Source: Planctomycetota bacterium
GTDB taxonomy: Bacteria > Planctomycetota > Planctomycetia > Pirellulales > Thermoguttaceae
Direction of reading: 5' to 3'
Length of the DNA stretch: 64,000 nt
Assembly (NCBI GenBank): GCA_029550925.1
Contig: JAKPGL010000064.1
Coordinates: 20,203-84,202, forward strand
Shown here: piece by piece, positions 1-8,038 of the stretch
Numbering within the stretch: position 1 is the first letter of the stretch
How the letters are laid out: every line of letters begins with the position of its first letter
Notes under the pieces: model-generated
What the model saw: the letters and a program-made list of their open reading frames with translations, nothing else
What the model was told of the DNA's origin: nothing
The model's database searches: none
Translations under genes and position numbers: made by a program

Positions 1-1307
1 AGGCCGCTCAGGTCCAGCGGCAGTTTCCGTTTCTCGGCCAATAGTTCCGCCATGGTTACTCGTCGGCCGCGCAGGCAAGCCTCCCGGCCTAAGATGCACG
101 TCAAGCAGCCGGAGACCGCTCGTTCCACGGTCGAGTTCTCATACGGGCCTTCTAGGATCGCCTTATAGAAGGCGGCGATATTCCGCACCGCCCCGGCTTC
201 GTAGAGGTTTTCCACGGCGGCTTCTACCCGCTTTTGCCCCCGGATTTCGTAGGCCGAGTTGCCCCAGTAGTTGATCACCGCATGGCCGGTGTAGCTGAAT
301 GCCTTCATGCTGATTTCGCCCGGCGTGCGGTTGGGCAGGTGCTGGCTCCAATGGTCATGCAGCAGCCCGTCTTCGTACTCGAAGATGACCGAAAAGACAT
401 CGGGGCTATCGCCGCCGCGGGGTTCCGGTCGGGCAATTCGAGAAGCTCCTATGGCTGCTATAGGCCGCCGACCTAAAACCCACACGGCCACGTCAATCGC
501 ATGAATATCGAACGACACGATAAACCCGCCGCCCAACGGAATGTCGTTGTCCCAAATCAGGCCGCGCAATCGGCTGGCAATGGTCTGGGTTTTTGGTGGA
601 TCATTATGCCCGCCGCTAATGCCGACCGTGCTGATCCGGGTCAGCGGCCCCAACCCGCCGCTGCGGATCAGCTCGGCCACCTTCTGATTGACCGGATCGG
701 TCGGCATCTGGTAATCGACCCAAAAGATGCGGTTTTTCCGGTTTGCCTGCCGACCGGCCTCCTGGATAGCCAAACAGCCAGGCACATCCACGGCAATGGG
801 CTTGGCCATATACACATGTACTCCGGCTTCCACCGCCGCCTTCGCATGTTCGGGGAAAAAGCAGGGCGGCGTCTTCAGCACGATGGCCTCCACGCCAGAG
901 TCGATCACCTTCTGATAGCCTTTCAGGCCGGAAAACCGATATTTCTTTTCGACGCCGAACTCCTGGCCGGCTTGGTCAGCCACTTCCGGAAAGTAATCGG
1001 CCACGGCGGTGATTTGATATCCGCCGTGTTTTTGGAACAATCGAGCGATCCACCGGCCCCGACCACCCTGGCCCACCAGGCCGAGCTTAATCTTCCGCCC
1101 GCCAACCGGTCCGGCCGGCTCAGCGGGCATCCCTTCCACCGACTTCGCCCCTTCCGTCGGTGCACCGGCCGCCAATTTGGCCGCTTCCCCCGCCAGCAAC
1201 CGGCCCGCGCCCATCCCACTGCCTGCCATCCCCAGGCCAACGGCCATCGCCTCCAAAAACCGCCGCCGATCAAAAATGAACTCTTCCCGCTGTTTTTTCG
1301 CACCCAT
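1..1307 (-). CDS. Gfo/Idh/MocA family oxidoreductase, Tat-exported (3' end cut by window edge)
   Basis: NAD(P)-dependent sugar or inositol dehydrogenase-like protein. The ATG at 1305-1307 follows GGAGCTC. The N-terminus has a twin-arginine stretch (DRRRFLEAM, residues 13-21) and a hydrophobic, Gly/Ala-rich segment, so export by Tat is likely, as is common for planctomycete members. A Rossmann motif (GLVGQGGRG) starts near residue 76. The usual EKP motif of the family reads AKP here (YMAKPIAV), so the motif glutamate is replaced by alanine. At least 435 residues are encoded and the reading frame is still open at base 3, so the C-terminus lies outside the window. The family is certain; the substrate is unknown. 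Confidence 0.9.
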   Translation of the reverse strand, partial: MGAKKQREEFIFDRRRFLEAMAVGLGMAGSGMGAGRLLAGEAAKLAAGAPTEGAKSVEGMPAEPAGPVGGRKIKLGLVGQGGRGRWIARLFQKHGGYQITAVADYFPEVADQAGQEFGVEKKYRFSGLKGYQKVIDSGVEAIVLKTPPCFFPEHAKAAVEAGVHVYMAKPIAVDVPGCLAIQEAGRQANRKNRIFWVDYQMPTDPVNQKVAELIRSGGLGPLTRISTVGISGGHNDPPKTQTIASRLRGLIWDNDIPLGGGFIVSFDIHAIDVAVWVLGRRPIAAIGASRIARPEPRGGDSPDVFSVIFEYEDGLLHDHWSQHLPNRTPGEISMKAFSYTGHAVINYWGNSAYEIRGQKRVEAAVENLYEAGAVRNIAAFYKAILEGPYENSTVERAVSGCLTCILGREACLRGRRVTMAELLAEKRKLPLDLSG

Positions 1308-1384
1308 TGGAGAGCTCCTTGAAAGATAGAAAACATCGACAGTCTCTACCACCATTCGGCGGGCATGGTAGAGAACGGCTTTAT

Positions 1385-1410
1385 GGTCTTCCCCAGACAG
1401 GAAGACCTTT
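1385..1410. terminator. hairpin between the HEPN gene and the oxidoreductase gene
   Basis: GGTCTTCC (1385-1392) and GGAAGACC (1400-1407) form a perfect 8-base stem with a 7-base loop. On the plus strand it is followed by TTTACCATTTT; on the minus strand, the direction of both neighbours, by ATAAAG. It may end transcription of the HEPN cassette, but the T tract is weak. Confidence 0.35.
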
Positions 1411-1478
1411 ACCATTTTAGGGGATGTGCTTATGAGGACAAATAGGTTGAAGGGGGATTCAGCCCGGTGGAGGGAGAA

Positions 1479-1847
1479 TCATGGACACGCGTTTATCAAA
1501 TCCTCGGCAGTGGTGATAGCAGTGGAGGTCTTGATATTCAGATCACCCACCACATCGTCATAATCACACTGGTGACGCCATTGCAACAGCTCTTCGAGCT
1601 TCTCTGCCCGTTGATCCCAAGGATTTCCCAGCTTTCTCAGATGTTTTCTCAACAGGGCATGATCTTCTCCGGTGCGTTTTCGTTGCAAGCCCAGGTGGGT
1701 TTCGGCGTAATTGCGGAGATAACAGAAGGCGGCATAATACGCGCGGCTGACGGCAACTCGTTGGGCAGCTTCCGTAGAATACGTAGGATGGGGAGATTGT
1801 TGGAGTGCCTTCGCCAATGCTAAAAACTCACGCCAGTCGAAGGACAT
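1479..1847 (-). CDS. HEPN domain protein (third gene of cassette)
   Basis: 122 residues. Starts at ATG 1845-1847 after an AGGAG box; a longer frame to 1895 would run into the upstream gene. The sequence has the all-alpha HEPN pattern: helix with SRAYYAAFCYLRN (about residues 34-46), then a second helix pair ending in RHQCDYDD (about 92-99). Many HEPN proteins are RNases using R-x4-6-H; the exact motif is not obvious here, while the RH..YDD form is common in small stand-alone HEPN proteins. It is the last gene of a tight three-gene unit (5 bases from the preceding stop). Role as toxin, antitoxin partner or accessory is inferred from family and context only. Confidence 0.75.
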   Translation of the reverse strand: MSFDWREFLALAKALQQSPHPTYSTEAAQRVAVSRAYYAAFCYLRNYAETHLGLQRKRTGEDHALLRKHLRKLGNPWDQRAEKLEELLQWRHQCDYDDVVGDLNIKTSTAITTAEDLINACP

Positions 1848-1852
1848 TCTCC

Positions 1853-2446
1853 TTACTCCGGTGGTCGAAAGTCCGTAGTTAAGAGAAGCCAGCATGATGT
1901 ATTTTTGAACAAGGGTCTATATTTATCTCTCACCGCCCGGATACGTTCTATGGTGGTTTCGTCGTAGGATGCAAATCGGGCATAAAGCACTAGGTACTGA
2001 TCGTCGATCTCCGGATTGTGATAGACTTGCAAAGTCAGTTGGGCTTCCGGTAGCATTTTGGCGGCCAGTCGCACTACCGCATCCACCACCGAAATCAGTT
2101 CGGGAAATCGGACGAGATACTCGACCACTTCTGCCGGGTCTGGAATCCGCACCCCTAATCGCTCTAATCTGATCAGTTTTTCCCGGATTCCTTGGGTAAA
2201 AGAACTTCTTCCCCAGAAGGGAAGTACTCCCCAAAGCCGAGGCGAGTGCTCCTTCGGGCGTGTTTGCGGACTACGAGAAATTCGGCGAAGGATTAGCCTC
2301 TCCGGCCACCAATTTTCCTGTCCAGTTTTGGAAGCAGCGAATTCCGACACTCCCAAACCGGAGGCTTTCTGGGTTCTCAGCACACAGATCCGATGGGAAG
2401 GAACCCATAATGGCGCCGAGGAGAGAAAAGCAGAACGTTGCCGCAT
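1853..2446 (-). CDS. conserved hypothetical protein between TIGR04255 and HEPN genes
   Basis: 197 residues, no function recognised. ATG at 2444-2446 has an AGGAG box that overlaps the end of the preceding gene (10 bases between stop and start), which supports this start and translational coupling. The first ~95 residues are rich in Arg, Ser, Pro and Trp and show little predicted structure. The C-terminal ~95 residues look like a compact alpha/beta domain (FPELISVVDAVVRLAAKM... followed by LTLQVYHNPEIDDQYL and a final LLLTTDFRPP). No membrane segment or signal peptide. Position between a TIGR04255 protein and a HEPN protein suggests it acts with them. Confidence 0.7.
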   Translation of the reverse strand: MRQRSAFLSSAPLWVPSHRICVLRTQKASGLGVSEFAASKTGQENWWPERLILRRISRSPQTRPKEHSPRLWGVLPFWGRSSFTQGIREKLIRLERLGVRIPDPAEVVEYLVRFPELISVVDAVVRLAAKMLPEAQLTLQVYHNPEIDDQYLVLYARFASYDETTIERIRAVRDKYRPLFKNTSCWLLLTTDFRPPE

Positions 2447-2456
2447 ATTAGGTCTC

Positions 2457-3182
2457 CTAAGGCCCGAACTGTTTCCTTAACTCCTCCGTGATACATCCTT
2501 CGAAAATTTCTTCCACCCGACTATGGGCCTCCTCCACCCATCTGAGAGCTATTGTTGGAGGGATGGAATCCGCTTGCGCAAGGAAGTAGTCGATTTGTAG
2601 GAAGAAGCTCCGAGGATTATTCACTGCACTGTTGAGGGCTATGATACCCCGATCCCGCCCCTCCGCATAGATGGATTCCACTGCTACCATAAAGTTGGCT
2701 ATATCTTGGGGAAGGCGATCCCCTACAAATGGATAAAAATTCAAATAACCCTTTAGAGTTGCCTCTGCAGAGGGCAAATCGATCTTATTAATGTAGCTGA
2801 GGGCTATCGTATCTAAACCCTGGATTTCCGTGATCTCAGTCAGGCATTCCCATGCCTTAGCAATTTTCGGCTTGAAGACCGACCAACCGGGATAGGAGCG
2901 AAGGACATGGACGGCCAAGAGCCGACGGCCTAACGCCACCATCACATTTTTCTCTTCTGTGAAAAAAACCGCCCGCTGCTCTCTGGGGGACTTTCTTCTT
3001 TTACGTCCCCTCAAAGAAGCAATTTTCCACTCTTCCACCACGCGATCTTCCCGAAGAGGGAACTCCTGCTGGAGTTTTTCATAGAGGAGTCCCGGTACAG
3101 TAATATCCCAGGGCGTTTTCCGGCTCAATCGGAATTCGCAAACAGCCTCCAGGATAGGGGGATTAGCGTATTTTCGGCCCAC
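2457..3182 (-). CDS. TIGR04255 family protein (first gene of cassette)
   Basis: 241 residues, the usual length of this sporadically distributed family. Diagnostic stretches are visible: YANPPILEAVCEFR at the N-terminus, WDITVPGLLYEKL near residue 25, GRRLLAVHVLRSYPGW near 85, LSYINKIDLP near 127, and a C-terminal EEAHSRVEEIFEGCITEELR. ATG 3180-3182 follows a GAGG box (AAAGAGGAGGTATCTG). The molecular function of the family is not established. It opens a three-gene minus-strand unit with an unknown protein and a HEPN protein. By eye the cassette is more AT-rich than its neighbours, in keeping with an accessory module. Confidence 0.88.
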   Translation of the reverse strand: MGRKYANPPILEAVCEFRLSRKTPWDITVPGLLYEKLQQEFPLREDRVVEEWKIASLRGRKRRKSPREQRAVFFTEEKNVMVALGRRLLAVHVLRSYPGWSVFKPKIAKAWECLTEITEIQGLDTIALSYINKIDLPSAEATLKGYLNFYPFVGDRLPQDIANFMVAVESIYAEGRDRGIIALNSAVNNPRSFFLQIDYFLAQADSIPPTIALRWVEEAHSRVEEIFEGCITEELRKQFGP

Positions 3183-3282
3183 GATCAGATACCTCCTCTT
3201 TCGTTGGTCTTCTTCGTTAATTCTATCATTCTCTTCCGAACGGTTTCACCACCCCCCTCTGAAGTGGAGTCTCGAAAATTTC

Positions 3283-4257
3283 CTAGGCGGGGAAGACGGC
3301 TACGGGCAGGCCGGTCGTTTGGCGCACGAGGGCAGCGATGGCTTGAAGCTCCTGGGTCGCTAGGGCGGAGACGATCGGTTCGGCGGGCGGCCGGGCAATC
3401 GTGTAAATTTGAACCAGCTTAATTTGTCCACCGGCCTCTACGATCTCTTTAAGCCGGCGACAATAGGCGGCCTGTTCGTCCGGCGATGGTCCACAGCCAG
3501 CAATCCGCATGAAAAGCGATTGGATGACCACCGGCCAGCGGCGGGCCGCCTGCTGAATATTCCGGAGGATCCGCTCGAACGGCACTGGGCTGCGGGCCAC
3601 CTGCCGAAAATACTCTTCCGTGCCGGCGTCCAGTTTGGCCCAAATCTCGCCGTTGTTTTGAGCCAGAAGGTCCAGCCCCTCTTGCACATACGGCTGATCC
3701 AGCAGGCTGGCGTTGGTAATCAGCACCAGTTTCAGGTCCTCCAGCCGATGCCGGCGGCGAACCTCAGCACAGCAAGCAACGATTTCCGGAAAGTTTCGAT
3801 AGAGCGTCGGTTCGCCGTCGCCGCTAAGGGCGATGTCGTTCAGTCGGCGAAGCTGCGGCGGCAGATCCGAAAACGGTCGGATGGTAAACAGCCGACCGGA
3901 TTGCCACATCTGGAAGACCGATTCCAACTCCGCAGCCAATCGGTCCAGGTCGATGAATCGGTTTTGGCCGCCCTGCGCAGCCGGGCAGGATTCGCCGGCA
4001 GAAGGTTCCCCAGAAAGGGCAACCGACGAGGTGGGCCTGTCGGCGGCAGAGGCTTGCGTGGGCAAATCGGTTCGCTGCACCTGGCAATAGATACAATGGA
4101 AGTTGCACCGTTGATCCAGGTTCAAGTTGACGCCCAGGGAAATACCGCCGGCCCGTCGGCTGACGACCGGATAGACATACCGGAAATCCGCAAACGATCG
4201 CGGATGGGCCGAAAAATACGGCGCCCGATTTCTCTCCGAAGAACTACGCTCATCCAT
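3283..4257 (-). CDS. radical SAM protein
   Basis: 324 residues. Carries the [4Fe-4S]/SAM-binding motif CNFHCIYC at residues 51-58 (Cys51, Cys55, Cys58), followed by a long region with ALSGDGEPTLY near residue 142, which matches the GGEP-type SAM-binding motif of the COG0731-like group. The N-terminal block (YVYPVVSRRAGGISLGVNLNLDQR) is typical for the planctomycete and deltaproteobacterial members. The substrate is not known; wyosine-type or 7-carboxy-7-deazaguanine-like functions cannot be told from sequence alone. Stands alone on the minus strand. Confidence 0.88.
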   Translation of the reverse strand: MDERSSSERNRAPYFSAHPRSFADFRYVYPVVSRRAGGISLGVNLNLDQRCNFHCIYCQVQRTDLPTQASAADRPTSSVALSGEPSAGESCPAAQGGQNRFIDLDRLAAELESVFQMWQSGRLFTIRPFSDLPPQLRRLNDIALSGDGEPTLYRNFPEIVACCAEVRRRHRLEDLKLVLITNASLLDQPYVQEGLDLLAQNNGEIWAKLDAGTEEYFRQVARSPVPFERILRNIQQAARRWPVVIQSLFMRIAGCGPSPDEQAAYCRRLKEIVEAGGQIKLVQIYTIARPPAEPIVSALATQELQAIAALVRQTTGLPVAVFPA

Positions 4258-4840
4258 CGAAGTTCACCTATTGTCTGATCAGAGGTCGCCCCGCGTCTGG
4301 CGAAGCGGTTGCGAGGCGCTCCGATTGTTTGAATCCCTAACCAAAAAGGATTTTCTCACGAACATTCGGCCTGTGGAAGCCGTGGGCGCTCTTTGCTCGC
4401 TTCTCTTGGCAACGCTTCTTGATAAGGAGACCTTCCCCTCACGAAGAACCGTTCCTTCGTCTCACCCGAAAGCAGGGCCCAGTCTTGCCGCCGCGAACGC
4501 GAGGAACCCGTTGGAGAAAAACGAGGATCCGTCTGGACTATCGCTTCCGCAGGCGTTCCCCGACCACCGACAATCTGCTGAAAACAGGCCGACATTCCTT
4601 GCGGGCCTGTTTTCGGTTTTATCGGTTCCTTCTGGCTGTGGGTGCGCCCTGCGGCTGATTAGCCGTAATGAAACATTTCGTCCCCTCTACTGCTCGTCTT
4701 CTTTGCCGTCGAAATTTTCCAACGAGTGGGTCCTACTAGACGCCCCGCTCGAAAAATTTTAGTATATTAGGAGAAGCTGCGGCCAACGAGGCTGGACGAA
4801 AGGTCGATCGTACGACGGGGTTTTGGGCTGGGAACTGTTT
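4258..4840. other. intergenic region upstream of infA
   Basis: 583 bases between the divergent radical SAM and infA genes. No convincing gene. It holds one perfect inverted repeat (4580-4614, listed separately) and an AT-rich stretch at 4750-4775 just upstream of infA that could be part of its promoter. Longer open frames here have no recognisable protein content. Confidence 0.5.
4580..4614. terminator. 11-base perfect stem-loop
   Basis: GAAAACAGGCC (4580-4590) pairs perfectly with GGCCTGTTTTC (4604-4614) across a 13-base loop. On the plus strand the 3' arm is T-rich and followed by GGTTTTATC. Could be a factor-independent terminator or a regulatory hairpin; no gene ends close by on the plus strand. 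Confidence 0.35.
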
Positions 4841-5062
4841 ATGACGAAAAAAGAAGAAGGCATTGAAGTAGAAGGTGTGGTAACCGAAGCATTAGCCAAT
4901 ACGCGATTTCGGGTGCAGGTAGAAGGCGGCCACATGGTCATCGCCCATTTGGCGGGCCGACTCCGAAAAAACTTTATCCGTATTGTGCCCGGCGACCGCG
5001 TCCGCGTGGAACTGTCGCCCTATGATCTGACCAAGGGCCGAATCGTGTACCGAGAACGCTAA
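4841..5062 (+). CDS. infA: translation initiation factor IF-1
   Basis: 73 residues, a single OB-fold S1-like domain. The sequence from [22 protein letters not shown] to [13 protein letters not shown] is the classical IF-1 pattern, including [18 protein letters not shown] and the PGDRVRVE turn. IF-1 binds the 30S A site during initiation. The ATG at 4841 gives the family's normal N-terminus; a TTG at 4823 would add six residues. No strong Shine-Dalgarno box precedes it. Monocistronic, divergent from the radical SAM gene and convergent with pyrK. Confidence 0.97.
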   Translation: MTKKEEGIEVEGVVTEALANTRFRVQVEGGHMVIAHLAGRLRKNFIRIVPGDRVRVELSPYDLTKGRIVYRER

Positions 5063-5158
5063 CCCCCAGGCCCCACTGCTCCTCTCTTCCCACTGGCTTT
5101 TTCTTGTTTCTCTTTCTGTCTCAGCCCGAAAATTGCTCTTTCTTCCGTTCTGGGATTG

Positions 5159-6115
5159 CTAGCCAGATTCTTCGGTATCCCAGACGATCTGGTGGGCGTC
5201 GAAGATCGGTCCTTCCGCGCAGGCCCGCCGATAATCCCAGCCGCCCGACTCGTCTCGAACCCGCACCACACAACTAAAACAGACGCCCAGTCCGCAGGCC
5301 ATCGGTCTTTCCAACGAAACAAGGCACGGCAACCCCAACCGACGGGCTATCTGGGCCGTAGCGGCCATCATCGGTTCCGGCCCGCAGCAAACGATCCGGC
5401 AAGGCAGTCCTGTTTGGGCGACGACCGGTTCGATCAGTTCGGTTACCAGACCCTGACGGCCGCGGGAACCGTCTTCGGTGCTGATATGGACTTCGATCCC
5501 CGTCTGCTGGAACTCGTCCAACGGGGCCAGAAATGCCGCAGTACTTTCTCCATAGCAAAAACTCACCTTTTCCGCCCAAGGGGCCGACCGGGCAGGTGTA
5601 CCGTATTGGCGTCGGCCCAGTGCCTCCTGTCCCAGGGCCAAAAAGGGAGTAAATCCAATGCCGCCGGCCACCATCACCAGATGCGGGACCGGATCGGCCG
5701 GGAACCCGTTGCCCAACGGCCCCCACACCTCCAACCGATCCCCAGGCGCCTTTTGTGCTAATATCCCGGTAACCCGGCCCACCACCCGATAGACCAATTG
5801 AACCCCCACGGCCAGCCCGGCTTGGTCTCGGACCAGATCGTACAGGGCCAACGCCCGACCAAACAGCGGATCGACCGATCCGGGAAGCCGAACCATCACA
5901 AACTGGCCCGGCGTAATCCGCCTCGCTATCGGCGGGCAAAGAAACTGGAGTCGATAGGTCTGCAGGGCGATTCGCTCGTTGGAGAGAATTTCTACCGCGC
6001 CGTGCCAGACCCGGTTGGCATCCCGCGCAGCCTCCAACGATGGACACGTTCCCGCCGACGGGGAGCGATCCTTCTGTCGGTGGTCGAATCCTTCGGAAAA
6101 CGTCTCATTGCCCAA
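5159..6115 (-). CDS. pyrK: dihydroorotate dehydrogenase electron transfer subunit (PyrK-type)
   Basis: 318 residues. Ferredoxin-reductase-like flavoprotein that passes electrons from class 1B dihydroorotate dehydrogenase to NAD+ in pyrimidine synthesis. N-terminal FAD-binding barrel (FVMVRLPG..DPLFGRALALYD, residues ~72-92), NAD-binding domain (MVAGGIGFTPFLAL near 146), and a C-terminal 2Fe-2S cluster site with Cys274, Cys279, Cys282 and Cys299 (CGLGVCFSC...C). About 45 N-terminal residues precede the barrel, longer than usual, so a downstream start is possible. No pyrD adjacent. Confidence 0.9.
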   Translation of the reverse strand: MGNETFSEGFDHRQKDRSPSAGTCPSLEAARDANRVWHGAVEILSNERIALQTYRLQFLCPPIARRITPGQFVMVRLPGSVDPLFGRALALYDLVRDQAGLAVGVQLVYRVVGRVTGILAQKAPGDRLEVWGPLGNGFPADPVPHLVMVAGGIGFTPFLALGQEALGRRQYGTPARSAPWAEKVSFCYGESTAAFLAPLDEFQQTGIEVHISTEDGSRGRQGLVTELIEPVVAQTGLPCRIVCCGPEPMMAATAQIARRLGLPCLVSLERPMACGLGVCFSCVVRVRDESGGWDYRRACAEGPIFDAHQIVWDTEESG

Positions 6116-6220
6116 GATGGTCCTCTCCTCGACGAGAAATATCGCTCATCTTTTCCAATGGGAAACGGGATGATTGGTCGGTGCGAACAGAGGTTATTTT
6201 CGATGGTTTGCCTTGGCGGA

Positions 6221-7177
6221 TCAATGCCGCCTTTTGCCGCCGGATTTGCGTTTGGGGCCGCCGGGGCTGTTCAGACCGGTCGCCTCATACAGGGCTTCGA
6301 TTTCTTCGGCGGTCAACGGGCGGGATTGGCCCGGTTTTAATTTCCCCAACCGGATCGGTCCCACGGACAGGCGGGTGAGTTGGAGCACCTTATGGCCCAC
6401 CCGAGCCAACATCCGGCGGATTTGCCGATTTCGGCCCTCGGCCAAGACCATTTCGAGGAAAGTGCTTTGTTTATGTTTGCCGAGGACTTTGATCCGCTCG
6501 GCTTTGAGTTTTCCTTCGGAGGACCAGACGCCTTGTTGAAGTTTGGCTAGCACCTCGGTCGTAGGCTGGCCGGCTACCTGGACCCGATAGGTCTTTTCTA
6601 CGCCATACCGGGGATGGGTCAACCGATTGGCCAACTCGCCGTCGTTGGTGAGCAGGATCAACCCTTCGCTGTGCAGGTCCAGTCGGCCTACCGGGAAGAG
6701 CCGTTCTCCTTCCGTAGGTACCAGGTCGATCACTCGTCGTCGGCCCGAAGGGTCTCGGTGGGTGCAGACGACGCCGGAAGGTTTATTCACTGCATAATAG
6801 GCCAGGCGATGAAGCCGAATCCGCTCGCCATCCACCCGTATCTCCTGCCGAAGGGGATCGACCCGCACCCCAAGTTCGGCGGCTACCTGACCATCGACCT
6901 CCACTCGGCCGGCCAGGATGAGTTCTTCGCATTGGCGTCGGCTTCCTAGTCCGGCGGAAGCCAATACCTTTTGCAACCGAACGCCGGCGGCGGTTTTCTG
7001 CCCGATCGGCGGCATGGAGGCCCCGCCTTTTTTCCCGGAAGTTCTCCGAGACGGAGGCGTCCCGCCTTCCGACGGGGCGCCCCCCAAGGGACTGTCCGCC
7101 TGCTTAGGGTCTAGGGCGTCAGAAGGGCGTCCGGGACCGGAGAACTCGTCTTTTCTTTTAGAACCTTGTTGGGGCAT
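6221..7177 (-). CDS. rluB: 23S rRNA pseudouridine synthase, RluB/RsuA family
   Basis: 318 residues. An S4 RNA-binding domain (VRLQKVLASAGLGSRRQCEELI, about residues 66-87) is followed by the RsuA/RluB catalytic domain with GRLDLHSEGLILLTNDGELANRLTHP; the Asp of GRLD is the catalytic residue of the family. C-terminal RQIRRMLARVGHKVLQLTRLSVGPI is typical. The first ~54 residues are a low-complexity Pro/Ser/Gly/Lys tail; the frame has a possible alternative start at the Met before PPIGQKTA. A basic C-terminal tail (GGPKRKSGGKRRH) is also present. Assignment to RluB rather than RluE/F is by overall similarity. Confidence 0.9.
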   Translation of the reverse strand: MPQQGSKRKDEFSGPGRPSDALDPKQADSPLGGAPSEGGTPPSRRTSGKKGGASMPPIGQKTAAGVRLQKVLASAGLGSRRQCEELILAGRVEVDGQVAAELGVRVDPLRQEIRVDGERIRLHRLAYYAVNKPSGVVCTHRDPSGRRRVIDLVPTEGERLFPVGRLDLHSEGLILLTNDGELANRLTHPRYGVEKTYRVQVAGQPTTEVLAKLQQGVWSSEGKLKAERIKVLGKHKQSTFLEMVLAEGRNRQIRRMLARVGHKVLQLTRLSVGPIRLGKLKPGQSRPLTAEEIEALYEATGLNSPGGPKRKSGGKRRH

Positions 7178-7215
7178 GGAGATACTTTCGGTCGAACGGT
7201 TGCAAGCGGACGGCG

Positions 7216-7929
7216 TTAGCTGACGAGCGACTTCATTTCACGCACCGCCTCGACAAGACCAACCATGATCGCGCGGGCGATGATGCTGTGGCCGATATTG
7301 AGCTCCTCGAGGCCCTCGAGGCGGGCGACAGGCTGGACATTAGTATATGTCAACCCGTGTCCCGCATGAAGCACCAAGCCCAACTGGCGCACCTGCCGAG
7401 CCGCCGCCGCTAACACCCGAAGTTCCTCCTCCCGTTTCGGTCCCGGCGGCGCCAGGGCGTATTGGCCCGTGTGCAATTCCACTGCATCGGCCCCCACCGC
7501 CTTGGCCGCCTCGATCTGCCGAGCGTCCGGATCCAAAAACAGGCTGACCACAATTCCCGCATCCTGAAGACGGCGCACGACCTCGGCCACGCGATCCTGT
7601 TGGCCCACCACATCCAAACCGCCCTCGGTCGTAATTTCTTCCCGCCGTTCGGGTACCAGGGTGGCCTGATCCGGACGGGTCTGGCAGGCAATCCGCACGA
7701 TCTCGTCGCTACAGGCCATCTCCAGGTTCAGTTTCACCGTTACCGTTTCCCGCAGCAGGCGGAGGTCCCGGTCTTGGATGTGCCGACGGTCTTCTCGTAA
7801 ATGGATAGTAATGCCGTCGGCCCCGCCCAATTGGGCCAAGGCCGCCGCCCACACCGGGTCCGGCTCATTCGTGCGCCGGGCCTGCCGAACTGTCGCTACA
7901 TGATCCACATTCACGCCTAGCTTCGCCAT
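7216..7929 (-). CDS. pdxJ: pyridoxine 5'-phosphate synthase
   Basis: 237 residues. Condenses 3-amino-2-oxopropyl phosphate with deoxyxylulose 5-phosphate, the last ring-forming step of DXP-dependent vitamin B6 synthesis. The TIM-barrel signatures are clear: [17 protein letters not shown] at the N-terminus, [17 protein letters not shown] near residue 40, VSLFLDPD near 130, and [15 protein letters not shown] plus [11 protein letters not shown] at the C-terminus. ATG 7927-7929 is preceded by a GGGGG stretch; five extra codons upstream would need TTG. Followed on the same strand by rluB, 38 bases away. Confidence 0.97.
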   Translation of the reverse strand: MAKLGVNVDHVATVRQARRTNEPDPVWAAALAQLGGADGITIHLREDRRHIQDRDLRLLRETVTVKLNLEMACSDEIVRIACQTRPDQATLVPERREEITTEGGLDVVGQQDRVAEVVRRLQDAGIVVSLFLDPDARQIEAAKAVGADAVELHTGQYALAPPGPKREEELRVLAAAARQVRQLGLVLHAGHGLTYTNVQPVARLEGLEELNIGHSIIARAIMVGLVEAVREMKSLVS

Positions 7930-8038
7930 GATAGGAACCCCCAAACTGCCTAAACGACCTTTGGACGCCGGTAAACTCTCACCGATTCCTTTTTATTTTT
8001 ATTGTAACCGGTTAGGAGGGTCTGAGTTGGGCGCTGGG

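Noticed and set aside
501..1322. 273-residue plus-strand open frame
   Set aside because: Antisense to the Tat oxidoreductase, whose Rossmann and Tat motifs are clear on the minus strand.
4271..4762. 163-residue open frame upstream of infA
   Set aside because: No recognisable protein pattern and it contains a perfect hairpin; probably intergenic.
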